64,000 nucleotides of DNA from Acidisarcina polymorpha (lineage in GTDB: Bacteria; Acidobacteriota; Terriglobia; Terriglobales; Acidobacteriaceae): assembly GCF_003330725.1 (NCBI RefSeq), contig NZ_CP030840.1, forward strand, positions 3,224,001-3,288,000. Reading direction: 5' to 3'. The position numbers and the translations under genes are program-made. Shown here one piece after another: positions 54,497 through 62,081 of this stretch. How positions within the stretch are numbered: position 1 is the first letter of the stretch; each line of letters starts with the position of its first letter. The notes under the pieces are model-generated. The model had not been told where the DNA came from, did no database searches, and worked only from the letters and a program-made list of their open reading frames with translations.

Positions 54497-54805
54497 TGTT
54501 GAACGACAAGCCTCGGGAGCAACCCCGAGTAGACAAGCTTCCTCGCGCTTAAATGGCCGTTGACTCAACTGCTAAATACCTGTGCACGGCGTAGACAGCT
54601 TCAGGCGTCGAAGGAGTTCGGGATGGAAAGCACATCGGTTACGTAAGGAATCTTCGACCCCACACCACGGTTCCCTCGCGACCAGCAGCAGCGAAGACAA
54701 ATTGCAACCGCGCTCACAAGGCCTTTCAGTCCCTTTTTTCAAGGAACACTAGCCGAGGCATGAAGCTACAATCGCTGGGGCATCTCGGGAGCGGAAGGCA
54801 CCAGC
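54497..54805. other. Convergent intergenic region
   Basis: About 309 bp between Dps and the DUF6629 gene. A 6-bp stem CTCGGG-AGCAAC-CCCGAG at 54512-54529 just after the Dps stop may act as a weak terminator, though no T run follows. Nothing else is recognised. Confidence 0.4.
54512..54529 (+). terminator. Hairpin downstream of Dps
   Basis: Six-bp GC-rich stem with a 6-nt loop, 16 nt after the stop codon. There is no U tract, so rho-independent function is doubtful. Confidence 0.3.
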
Positions 54806-55468
54806 CTAAATTGCTTCGGAATACGAGTACGGCCGAGCCGTCCTGCTGCTGCGAAGACCAAACCATAGGAGAACGCTCGCGATCGCCGCATAGGCGCACC
54901 AGACCGACGTGAAAGCGTAGCGCTTCACGGCCAGGGTGATGAGCAGGATGATCATGTTGGCGATGCCGAACAGTAGCATGGGACGAATCCGAGAGAAGAA
55001 TAACGCTCCACATGTAACGATGACGTAAAGAATGGCCACGGCTGTCTCATTTGTCGCAGGATTGATGTACACAATGCTGTTATTTCTGACGTACACCTGC
55101 GTAGAAAAGGCAGAGAGTGCCCACAAGGTGTAGATGGTAAGGGCACCCCCAAGAACGGCAAAGGGAAGCATTGCACGACGACGCGGGGCTGTGGGCTCGA
55201 AGAGAAGAACTCCGAGCGGAAGTAGAAAAGGCAACAGACCTTGAGCGTAGAGCATGAACGCGGCGCCGGCATCGTGGGCGACTGCTGGCGACATTCGACC
55301 ATCGAGACCAAGCCAGACGAAGCCCTCGGTGAACTGATGGATCGCAAAAAGAAGTGGCAGTGAGGCGAAGAGAAGTTCTCTGGGATGTCTCACTTCCTTG
55401 ATCGTCGCCACGCCGATGGCGCCGAGCGCGGCGCTACCCACGAAATTAGCGGCTGCTGAAAAGCACAT
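54806..55468 (-). CDS. DUF6629-family integral membrane protein
   Basis: A 220-residue inner-membrane protein. It begins MCFSAAANFVGSAALGAIGV, and the MCFSA start is diagnostic of the DUF6629 family. Six to seven hydrophobic helices follow, with the conserved segments ELLFASLPLLFAIHQFTEGF and WLGLDG between helices and a basic terminal tail. The function of the family is unknown. It is monocistronic and convergent with Dps. Confidence 0.82.
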   Translation of the reverse strand: MCFSAAANFVGSAALGAIGVATIKEVRHPRELLFASLPLLFAIHQFTEGFVWLGLDGRMSPAVAHDAGAAFMLYAQGLLPFLLPLGVLLFEPTAPRRRAMLPFAVLGGALTIYTLWALSAFSTQVYVRNNSIVYINPATNETAVAILYVIVTCGALFFSRIRPMLLFGIANMIILLITLAVKRYAFTSVWCAYAAIASVLLWFGLRSSRTARPYSYSEAI

Positions 55469-55737
55469 GTATTGCGGTCCTTTTCATTTTTGATTTCCAA
55501 CACTTCTGCAATCGGCCTACCGACCCCTCTGACGCTTGGTGGCAGATGGACCGGACGATTGGATCGCTATCAGGAACAAGCCGCACCAACAGCCTTCAGA
55601 ATGGCTGTATAAGCCTGTGGCTGTGGCAATCCGCTATCCTGTTGCACCTCCAAAACGACCACTCACAACGCCTGCGAGAGCCGATAAACTCTTCTCTTCG
55701 ACAACCTTTGTTGAAGCAGAAGCCGGCATCTTGCGCT

Positions 55738-55759
55738 TATCGTAATTGCTAGTACTATA
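55738..55759. promoter_or_regulatory. Operator family TATCGTA-N8-TACGATA, site D
   Basis: Arms TATCGTA (55738-55744) and TACTATA (55753-55759) with an 8-nt spacer; one mismatch in the right arm. Site E follows 85 bp later. Confidence 0.6.
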
Positions 55760-55822
55760 TCCCATTGGAAGGTTTCCACGCTATCGAAGCCCGTTCGAAA
55801 GCTGATGCGGTGGTGTTGCCAA

Positions 55823-55844
55823 AATCGTAATAGCGAGTACGATA
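55823..55844. promoter_or_regulatory. Operator family TATCGTA-N8-TACGATA, site E
   Basis: Arms AATCGTA (55823-55829) and TACGATA (55838-55844) with an 8-nt spacer; one mismatch at the outermost left base. Its spacer shares the GAG end with site C. Confidence 0.65.
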
Positions 55845-56161
55845 TATTGTTAGATGTTCATGACGGACCTGGGCTTGCAAAGAGAGTTGGTGCGGTGCAC
55901 GTCTACGTTCGATATCTATCATTAGCCGTTTCTGCGATTTTTCGGAGAACGGTTTGGATATGCCTCGAACAACCTTCATCTCCCATGGACGATACCCAGA
56001 CGCCATGGACATGGAAATACGCAAGAAGACGGCCTGCGAAAAAGCCAAAGGCTTGTTTATGCAATGACTCAAAGTTCAAAGATGACGAGAGATTACAGAA
56101 GAAGGCTCTTGCCACCTAGGGAGATGGCTTTGGACCAGAGCAAAATTGAGCCCGGTGAATG

Positions 56162-56377
56162 AGTGGGTGTGCACAAGTGTCGAAGTGCGGTTTCACGCGT
56201 AACCTCAACAAGCTCGATCTTCAAGACGCGACAACTGGCATCGCGCATTGTCCTCGATGCGAGTCATCCGCGGAGGTCACTGAAGGAGACGACACTTGCA
56301 AGAACGGGCCAAAGTCGAGAACAGTCAGTGGGAGAGCGTACACAAATGCCCTAGGTGCGGTTTCACGCGCAACCTGA
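56162..56377 (+). pseudogene. Zinc-ribbon microprotein, first tandem copy, frameshifted
   Basis: From a GTG start the sequence reads GVHKC, then after one missing base (near 56177-56184) KCGFTRNLNKLDLQDATTGI, AHCPRCESSAEV. This is the same CxxC-x19-20-CxxC zinc-ribbon fold as the copy that follows 171 bp later. With the base restored the first CxxC is intact. Both copies are unlike any family recognised here beyond the zinc-ribbon pattern. Confidence 0.55.
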
Positions 56378-56450
56378 ACATGCTGAATCTGCGGGAAGTG
56401 ACTACTGGAATCGCATCTTGCCCTCGGTGTGAGCTATCCGCGCAGGTCGA
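56185..56450 (+). repeat. Tandem duplication, 171-bp period, of the zinc-ribbon coding segment
   Basis: GCGGTTTCACGCG begins at 56187 and again at 56358 and the similarity spans about 100 bp each (GGCATCGCGCATTGTCCTCG vs GGAATCGCATCTTGCCCTCG). The protein level is better conserved than third positions, so the duplication is old and both copies were under selection. Confidence 0.7.
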
Positions 56451-56487
56451 TCTGCAAATTATCCCTCGGAGTGAATCCAACGGGTAG
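56296..56487 (+). CDS. Zinc-ribbon microprotein, second tandem copy
   Basis: A 63-residue protein with HKCPRCGFTRNLNMLNLREV and GIASCPRCELSAQV: two CPRC knuckles about 21 residues apart, a four-Cys zinc ribbon. It starts at TTG with AAGGAG 7 nt upstream. The core region repeats the preceding copy at a 171-bp period. Zinc ribbons of this size bind nucleic acid or proteins; the target is unknown. Confidence 0.65.
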   Translation: MQERAKVENSQWESVHKCPRCGFTRNLNMLNLREVTTGIASCPRCELSAQVDLQIIPRSESNG

Positions 56488-56521
56488 CATGAGGGCAAGC
56501 CACGATGTCGGCTTCGAGCTT

Positions 56522-56764
56522 TCAAAGGTTCCAACTGTCGATCGGTTCTCGCCAGATCGTCATCCGATCAACAAACCGCTGACCTTGCTTTTTAATCCAC
56601 TGTTCCGACAACAAGAATATCGGAATAGAAATGGCGATCAGCAGCACCGCACAGAGCACATTAGTCGCAATTTCACCTGGCGTGGTCCGGAGCGTAGAGA
56701 GGCTTCCTCCGCAGCATTTGCAAACCCTCTCTGTAGCTGCTTCTTCATCTTTCTGATTGTTCAT
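56522..56764 (-). CDS. Small CxxC-containing single-pass membrane protein
   Basis: An 80-residue protein. The N-terminal part has a VCKCCGGS knuckle, and a single helix follows (NVLCAVLLIAISIPIFLLSE, about residues 35-54) with a basic C-terminal tail. No family recognised. The ATG at 56762-56764 lies inside the 3' end of the upstream HTH gene (20-nt overlap, different frame), with GGAAGAG upstream, which suggests translational coupling. Confidence 0.6.
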   Translation of the reverse strand: MNNQKDEEAATERVCKCCGGSLSTLRTTPGEIATNVLCAVLLIAISIPIFLLSEQWIKKQGQRFVDRMTIWREPIDSWNL

Positions 56765-57521
56765 CCAACTCTTCCAGGTCTTCGAGACTCGGGCCGAACT
56801 CCGCTTCATCCTGATCATCTTCGTCCTCCTCATCTTCCACCGCGTCACTGTTTCCCGCGTTCGCAGCGGCAAACGCAGCCCTCTCCCGCTTGTCGCGACG
56901 AACATCCAGCAGTTGTTCTCCAATCGTGTGCTTCGGCGAAAAGCAGTACTGAAGGTATGCTTCAAACAGGGCTTGATTACGAATGCCGCGTTTCAGCAGG
57001 TCCTGTTGATGCAGCTTGTAGAGCTTGGTCAGAGCTTCCGGCGTGATGATGTAGAAGTGTCGTTTTCCCCGATCCCCAACGCTCGCCTCGAGCCACCCTT
57101 GTTCTATCCAGTGGACAATCTCGCTTTTGCGAACGCGAAGAATGGTAGCCAAAGTCTCAACAGAGAACAGGTCGCAACGAATATCCCGCAGGCTGAGGTG
57201 ATTCCGCCGCAACATGTTGCGAACCGCCTTCGGAGTGCGATTAAGCTTCTTGGCAACCTGCTCGACCGTGCCTTTAACGAGCTCCTCTCGGACCAAGTCG
57301 AATTCAGGGTCAGTCCATCGTCGGTAATCTGGCTTTTGTTTAATGCCGTACTGAATCACGAAGCGCCAGCAGGTTTCTTTCGGACGACCCGTGTGTCGTT
57401 GAATGCGGATGACCAGTTGCTCGAGCTTGTTACCGGTAAGGACCTTGGCCTCGGCAGCCATTTCCTTTGCCTTGCGGCTCCAATCGGGAAAGCTCTCAGC
57501 GGAATTGTGGATGGTTGCCAT
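56745..57521 (-). CDS. Putative DNA-binding HTH protein
   Basis: A 258-residue protein. Residues about 85-115 have a SANT/sigma-like helix-turn-helix (LVKGTVEQVAKKLNRTPKAV), followed by an excisionase/MerR-type helix with a wing (LATILRVRKSEIVHWIEQGW then LEASVGDRGKRHFYIITPEA). The C terminus is a long acidic tail (EDEEDEDDQDEAEFG). It is probably a DNA-binding protein of a little-known soil-bacterial family; no function is assigned. AAGGA lies 6 nt before the ATG at 57521. Overlaps the small membrane-protein gene by 20 nt. Confidence 0.72.
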   Translation of the reverse strand: MATIHNSAESFPDWSRKAKEMAAEAKVLTGNKLEQLVIRIQRHTGRPKETCWRFVIQYGIKQKPDYRRWTDPEFDLVREELVKGTVEQVAKKLNRTPKAVRNMLRRNHLSLRDIRCDLFSVETLATILRVRKSEIVHWIEQGWLEASVGDRGKRHFYIITPEALTKLYKLHQQDLLKRGIRNQALFEAYLQYCFSPKHTIGEQLLDVRRDKRERAAFAAANAGNSDAVEDEEDEDDQDEAEFGPSLEDLEELDEQSER

Positions 57522-58077
57522 AGGAGTCCTTCGTCACCCAAACCGCTCTCAGATCGGCGTTCGTCTGCTGCCAACGGATAGAATCGGCCATAAGCACCGG
57601 CTGTGAGGAAGGGGGGTGAATCGAAGCTTCGTGGCGTGGGGACATGAGACTCCTCCAGGGGGGATGGCGAAGGGCCGAGCATTACTCTGTTTCGGAACGC
57701 CTCCACCGAACACTTTGAAGAGGCCGATTCTTTAGCAACAGACCCTACCGCGCTCTATTCCAGATACGATTCGCCTTCGAAGCGTGAAAGTCCAATACGG
57801 AATCGTAGGTTCGTTATAGCGAAATAGCATAAGAGAGCCAACGGCATAAGAGGAGTCCGGAGACGGCACGAATGCGTCTAAAACATATGGCATCAGACGA
57901 TGGGATGACCTTTGTCTTCGAAAACCGACAGTACTGGCCGACGGTTCGCTGTGCACTGTGAAAGACCCTTCACGCGCCGATCTGTTTCTACGAAACAGAA
58001 GGTCCTGAGGAGACTTCGACAAAGTAACTCATTACGTCCCATCCCACAACTCGCAAGGCAACAACGGGAGCTGGGTT
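57522..58077. other. 556-bp divergent intergenic region
   Basis: No gene is supported. It must hold promoters for the HTH gene and for the LysR gene. TACGATTC (57765-57772) and GAATCGTA (57800-57807) form inverted arms, but with a 27-nt spacer unlike the N8 operator family. Confidence 0.45.
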
Positions 58078-59013
58078 ATGGCGCGCAACGAAACGAAGCA
58101 CTTGGAGTCGGTAGTCGCACTTTCGGAGGAGCTGAACTTCACCTTGGCGGCCCAGAAACTGCATGTCAGCCAACCGGTCGTCTCGCGGAATCTCGCGGAG
58201 ATTGAATCTAGACTTGGCGGCAGGCTTTTTGACCGAGATAGAAAGAATGTGCGACTGAACAAGGCCGGACGAGCATACGTCGATCGGGCGAGGATGGCCC
58301 TTCTGTACGGTGATCGAGCATTCGACGCGGCAAAAGCTGCGATGCACGATACAGATACGATTGTTCATGTGGGCAAGTCGCCGTATGTCGATCCTTTCTT
58401 GCCGTCCACCTTGGTCTCAGTGCAGAGATCTCGGTTTCCCCACATGAGGCTTGAGCTGTCAAGCCAGTACTCGTTCGATTTGGCTCATGAAATCATTGCG
58501 GGAGAGCTGGATCTTGCGATTGCGAATGACCCTCCCGAATCTCCCTCGCTAACGACGGTGAAGATAGCGGAGGCACCGTTCTACATAGCGATGTCGGACA
58601 CGGATGATCTTACGCGAAATCCGTCAGTCACTCTGAACGATCTGGCAGACCGCTGCTGGATTACGTTTGAGCGACGCCTACATCCCACCCTCTATGACAA
58701 CGTTCTCGCAGTTTCTCAGGCAAAGGGAGTTGCAGCCTCACGAATCCAACATGTCAGAGGGCCTGAGGAGGCTTTCCCATCTGTGGCAGAAGGAGGATGT
58801 ATTGCCTTCGTCGTCAAAGCTGGGGCGCTTCGCATTGCTCGAGACGGCGTCACCGTCCGTCCTCTTGCGGAGGGCTCTCTATCACTAAAGACCTATTTAG
58901 TCTCCCGTTCGGACAATGACTCTAAGACCTTGAGTGCCTTGGTTAGGTGTTTCATCCGCCAGCTTGAGGGCGCCACGCGTGATATATCAAGGGATGGTCT
59001 CACCTCAGCGTAG
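58078..59013 (+). CDS. LysR-family transcriptional regulator
   Basis: A 311-residue LysR regulator. The winged helix is at residues 5-65 (VVALSEELNFTLAAQKLHVS then QPVVSRNLAEIESRLGGRLF), and the substrate-binding domain runs from about 90 to 300 (VHVGKSPYVDPFLPSTLV, ISDLDLAIANDPPES-like segment). LysR proteins usually activate a divergent gene when a co-inducer binds, but no divergent enzyme lies here. Starts at ATG 58078; target unknown. Confidence 0.88.
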   Translation: MARNETKHLESVVALSEELNFTLAAQKLHVSQPVVSRNLAEIESRLGGRLFDRDRKNVRLNKAGRAYVDRARMALLYGDRAFDAAKAAMHDTDTIVHVGKSPYVDPFLPSTLVSVQRSRFPHMRLELSSQYSFDLAHEIIAGELDLAIANDPPESPSLTTVKIAEAPFYIAMSDTDDLTRNPSVTLNDLADRCWITFERRLHPTLYDNVLAVSQAKGVAASRIQHVRGPEEAFPSVAEGGCIAFVVKAGALRIARDGVTVRPLAEGSLSLKTYLVSRSDNDSKTLSALVRCFIRQLEGATRDISRDGLTSA

Positions 59014-59102
59014 TGTCTCGTACAGAAGAGTTCATCTGTAACTAGCCGGAGATGCGGTTTCCACGGCGACTAATTTAGCCAACCGCTCCACCGCAGCTTC
59101 GA

Positions 59103-59387
59103 TCACAAGCTTCTTCGACCGGAATCGGCGAGGATGAAGTGCCTTGTGTTGTCCAAATCCCATCGCTTCAGATCAACGCGGGATCGTAGCCGTGTAATCT
59201 CGGAGAACAGTTGGCTCGCCGCTTGGTCATGAATGTATCTTGCCTCAATGGAGACGTTGGTTTTCAGACAGGCGGAGAAAGTAGTGCCGTCGGTGAATTC
59301 AATATGCACTTCCGGACCATATGTGCCGTCTTCATAGATGGTCAGTAGTCGAACGACCTTATCGCTGAGTTCTTTACAATGAATCAT
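59103..59387 (-). CDS. Small conserved-looking protein of unknown function
   Basis: A 94-residue soluble protein with alternating beta strands then helices (VVRLLTIYEDGTYGPEVHIE, DGTTFSACLKTN, FSEITRLRSRVDLKRWDLDN). No family recognised. GGAG lies 5 nt upstream of the ATG, which supports expression. Monocistronic. Confidence 0.6.
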   Translation of the reverse strand: MIHCKELSDKVVRLLTIYEDGTYGPEVHIEFTDGTTFSACLKTNVSIEARYIHDQAASQLFSEITRLRSRVDLKRWDLDNTRHFILADSGRRSL

Positions 59388-59619
59388 CGCTTCTCCATTT
59401 TTAGCAGAGCGTGGACCTCAGTTGGCGACTGCTTTTTGTTTCGTCATTCCCAAGGATTTTCGGACTTGGAGCTTTGTTTCGCTGGCCTGACAGGATCGTT
59501 TACCGCCAGCGGACTATTCTGTCTTCCAGCGACGCCCCGGCGGCGTGGCCCGCAGCCCGTTTTGACCGGGAGAGTGCATCCACTAAATATAGTGCTTCCA
59601 CTAAGTCAATGCTGGATGA

Positions 59620-59844
59620 ATGGACCCCGATGTTTGCATCCAGGTTGGCGACCGAATTCGGCAGCTCCGCAAGAAGCGAAGCTGGCGACAAATCGACCTT
59701 GCCGAGCAGTCTGGGATTCACGAGGTCCACATCTCCGATCTTGAACGGGGCGCGCGCGAAGTTGGGCTTCGCCATCTTGCGGCTCTTGCGGCCGCCTTCG
59801 AAATGTCCCTCAGCGAATTCCTGAGGGGTGTGAAGGGCAGATAG
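59620..59844 (+). CDS. XRE-family small HTH regulator
   Basis: A 74-residue Cro/CI-type domain: QVGDRIRQLRKKRSWRQIDL, AEQSGIHEVHISDLERGARE and LRHLAALAAAFEMSLSEFLR give all five helices. Such single-domain proteins regulate mobile elements, restriction systems or stress genes. The ATG at 59620 has a GGATGA element close upstream, and the exact start is uncertain. Target unknown; it lies upstream of the DNA-repair group. Confidence 0.82.
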   Translation: MDPDVCIQVGDRIRQLRKKRSWRQIDLAEQSGIHEVHISDLERGAREVGLRHLAALAAAFEMSLSEFLRGVKGR

Positions 59845-60291
59845 GGCTATAGTTGTTCTCGCTTACGCCGCGCTCGAGCGATTCGTCCGCAAGGTGTACG
59901 TTCGCCATCTATAAAGCGGATTTGGAGTGAGTCGAGAACCGGTGGGATCCATTGCATCACTAGGTCGCACACCTCGCACAAACCTTCAGGGCTCTGATCG
60001 GTACCGATTCTTGGTAGAACGTGTGATTTAATTCATCATCGCAAAGATGGAAGTGGAAATTTCGTTTCTCCTGCCTTCAGAGCACGGTGGACCAATAGCA
60101 AGTCGTGGCTCAAGCGCTCCGCAAGAAGTTTGCCTATTTTCGCGCTCCATCTGCCCCCTAAACAGCAGAGTGCCCGCCTTGGGTCCGGCGAAGGGATGTG
60201 ACGCAAGCCTGCCCGAGCGGGCGGGAAGACAGTTAAAGAACTGACGGCGGGCTAGGCGAATACAAGGCGAACATGAAACAATGGTTATCGA
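59845..60291. other. 447-bp intergenic region before the DNA-repair group
   Basis: No gene is supported. GGCGAA-type direct repeats occur just before 60292 (GGCGAATAC then GGCGAACAT at 60256-60274), which could be a regulator-binding site, but no known LexA box could be recognised with confidence. Confidence 0.4.
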
Positions 60292-60555
60292 GTGGACGGC
60301 GACGAGTTTATGACGAAGAGGATTTCTCAAGACGGCTTGGACCGGAGGCTGGGAGCCCTGTTCGAAGTAGACGAAGGACTTCCTTGCCCGGTAGGCACAA
60401 CTCTCCTTCGTGCCCTTGCTAGCGCTCGACTCGCTGAGTTCAGCTTCCTGAAGCCTGGTGATTTGATCGACCTGCACAACTCCGCTTTCGCGGGAATTCC
60501 TGAATGGGACGCTTTCTCTCAGCATTACGGCTCTTGGGAGTCCTGCAATGCCTGA
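60292..60555 (+). CDS. Small protein upstream of DNA polymerase IV, function unknown
   Basis: An 87-residue soluble protein (DGLDRRLGALFEVDEGLPCP, LRALASARLAEFSFLKPGDL). No family is recognised. It overlaps the dinB start by 8 nt, which suggests co-translation and a repair-related role. The start may be GTG at 60292 or the ATG at 60310; neither has a strong ribosome-binding site. Confidence 0.5.
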   Translation: MDGDEFMTKRISQDGLDRRLGALFEVDEGLPCPVGTTLLRALASARLAEFSFLKPGDLIDLHNSAFAGIPEWDAFSQHYGSWESCNA

Positions 60556-61699
60556 GACCACTCACCCCGTGGTAACCGTGACGCACGCCGAACTTGGATC
60601 GCGCAAGATCGTGCATGTCGATATGGATGCCTTCTATGCGTCTGTCGAACAGCGTGACGAGCCATCGTTACGCGACAAACCAGTCGTGGTCGCCTGGAAA
60701 GGCAAGAGATCCGTCGTCTGCGCCGCGTCCTATGAGGCGAGAAAGTATGGAATACGCTCTGCGATGCCTGCGGTAACAGCGGCGCGCCTTTGTCCGGAAG
60801 CCGTATTTGTGCCTCCGGACTTTACGCGTTATAAGGCCGTGTCAGAAGCTGTGCACGAGATCTTTGGCAGGCACACTGACTCGATCGAACCCCTCTCCCT
60901 TGACGAAGCGTATCTCGACGTAACTAAGAACAAATTGGGTTTGCCGACCGCGACTCTCGTGGCAAAGGCGATACGGCAACAGATTCGAGAGGAGCTCAAT
61001 CTCACAGCTTCGGCAGGCATCGCCCCGAACAAGTTCTTGGCAAAGATCGCCTCGGATTGGAGGAAACCGAATGGACAATTTGTCATTCAGCCACATGAAG
61101 TCCAAGCATTGCTTCTGCCTTTGCCGGTGGGTCGTGTTCCTGGGGTAGGAAAAGTGACGGAGGCTCGCATGGCGCAAGTTGGGATAAAGACCGTCGGCGA
61201 TATCTTTGCGATGATGATGCCCACTCTCGAAGAGCACTTTGGCCGATATGGTCAACGGCTTTACGAATTGGCACGCGGAATCGATCATAATCCGGTGGTA
61301 TCAGATCGTGTTCGCAAACAAGTCTCCGCGGAGGATACATTCCCGGATGATCTTCTTCTCGATCAATGCGAAACCCACATTCGTCGTCTCGTTGAGAAGG
61401 TTTGGAATGCCTCGCACCACAATGCGCGAGCAGCGAAAACCATCGGGTTAAAGCTGAAGACGAAAGAGTTTACTTCTCTTACTCGCAGCATCACTCCGCC
61501 TGTGGCGCCGGTTTCCCTTGAGGAGTTCACGAAGATCGCCCTCTCATTGCGCGAGCGAGTAGGTTGCGCCCCGGACCAACTGTTTCGCTTAGTCGGCGTA
61601 GGCCTGAGCAATTTTCAGATAGACGCCGAACCGGTGCCGCCGCTTTTCGAAGATGCTGCGCCGAATGACCAATCAGCCTTTCTGGCATCCAACGGATGA
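60548..61699 (+). CDS. dinB: DNA polymerase IV (Y family)
   Basis: A 383-residue error-prone translesion polymerase. The catalytic carboxylates lie in KIVHVDMDAFYASVEQRD and PLSLDEAYLDVTKN, the finger has AWKGKRSVVCAASYEARKYG, and helix-hairpin-helix and little-finger domains follow (GRVPGVGKVTEARMAQVGIK; LSLRERVGCAPDQLFRLVGV). It bypasses damaged bases under stress. GGGAG lies 7 nt before the ATG. It is followed after 4 nt by a small gene and then exonuclease III, so this is a DNA-damage cluster. Confidence 0.94.
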   Translation: MPETTHPVVTVTHAELGSRKIVHVDMDAFYASVEQRDEPSLRDKPVVVAWKGKRSVVCAASYEARKYGIRSAMPAVTAARLCPEAVFVPPDFTRYKAVSEAVHEIFGRHTDSIEPLSLDEAYLDVTKNKLGLPTATLVAKAIRQQIREELNLTASAGIAPNKFLAKIASDWRKPNGQFVIQPHEVQALLLPLPVGRVPGVGKVTEARMAQVGIKTVGDIFAMMMPTLEEHFGRYGQRLYELARGIDHNPVVSDRVRKQVSAEDTFPDDLLLDQCETHIRRLVEKVWNASHHNARAAKTIGLKLKTKEFTSLTRSITPPVAPVSLEEFTKIALSLRERVGCAPDQLFRLVGVGLSNFQIDAEPVPPLFEDAAPNDQSAFLASNG

Positions 61700-61703
61700 C
61701 TCT

Positions 61704-62081
61704 ATGCCCACAAAAACGACCACAAACTCCCACCGTCGCACAAAGCCCGTCTCCGCGCCACCATCTACCGCTTACCACAGGCTCGACGCACTGCTTCAAA
61801 CGGTGCGCTGTATCGCGCAACACGAGGACGCCCTGTGCGAACTCTCCCATGAGCTGAAGCGAACAGGTCAGTTATCTCCGGAGTTACGCGACGAGGTCGG
61901 AGATCTCCTCGATAAGATTCCCTTTCACGATTTCCAACTGGATCTCGACGCTGCAAGAGGAGAGCTCAACGTATGGCGTGCGTCGACCTCCTCCCATGCC
62001 AAGAAGTCCGCCAAATCGCTCACAAAACGCAAGCGTCCCATGATTGCCAAGAAGAGATCCGGGAGGGCGTCATCGAAATAG
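61704..62081 (+). CDS. Hypothetical protein between dinB and exonuclease III
   Basis: A 125-residue protein with a basic Lys/Arg/Ser-rich N and C terminus (HRRTKPVSAPPSTAY; KKSAKSLTKRKRPMIAKKRS) and a helical middle (TVRCIAQHEDALCELSHELK). Unlike any family recognised. Its composition suggests nucleic-acid binding. It is 4 nt after dinB and overlaps exonuclease III, so it is part of the repair operon. Confidence 0.6.
   Translation: MPTKTTTNSHRRTKPVSAPPSTAYHRLDALLQTVRCIAQHEDALCELSHELKRTGQLSPELRDEVGDLLDKIPFHDFQLDLDAARGELNVWRASTSSHAKKSAKSLTKRKRPMIAKKRSGRASSK

Larger units (their letters stand above)
55469..56158. other. 690-bp region with two operator sites and an ANTAR-like scrap
   Basis: No intact gene is supported. 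Operator sites D and E lie at 55738 and 55823. Downstream on the plus strand, 55960-56050 encodes MEIRKKTACEKAKGLFMQ, reminiscent of ANTAR RNA-binding domains, followed in another frame by a helical segment ending in MALDQSKIEPGE. It may be a decayed ANTAR-type gene. Confidence 0.45.

Noticed and set aside
57765-57807. Inverted arms TACGATTC and GAATCGTA
   Set aside because: Spacer is 27 nt, not 8, and no gene start lies at a suitable distance, so it was not counted in the operator family.
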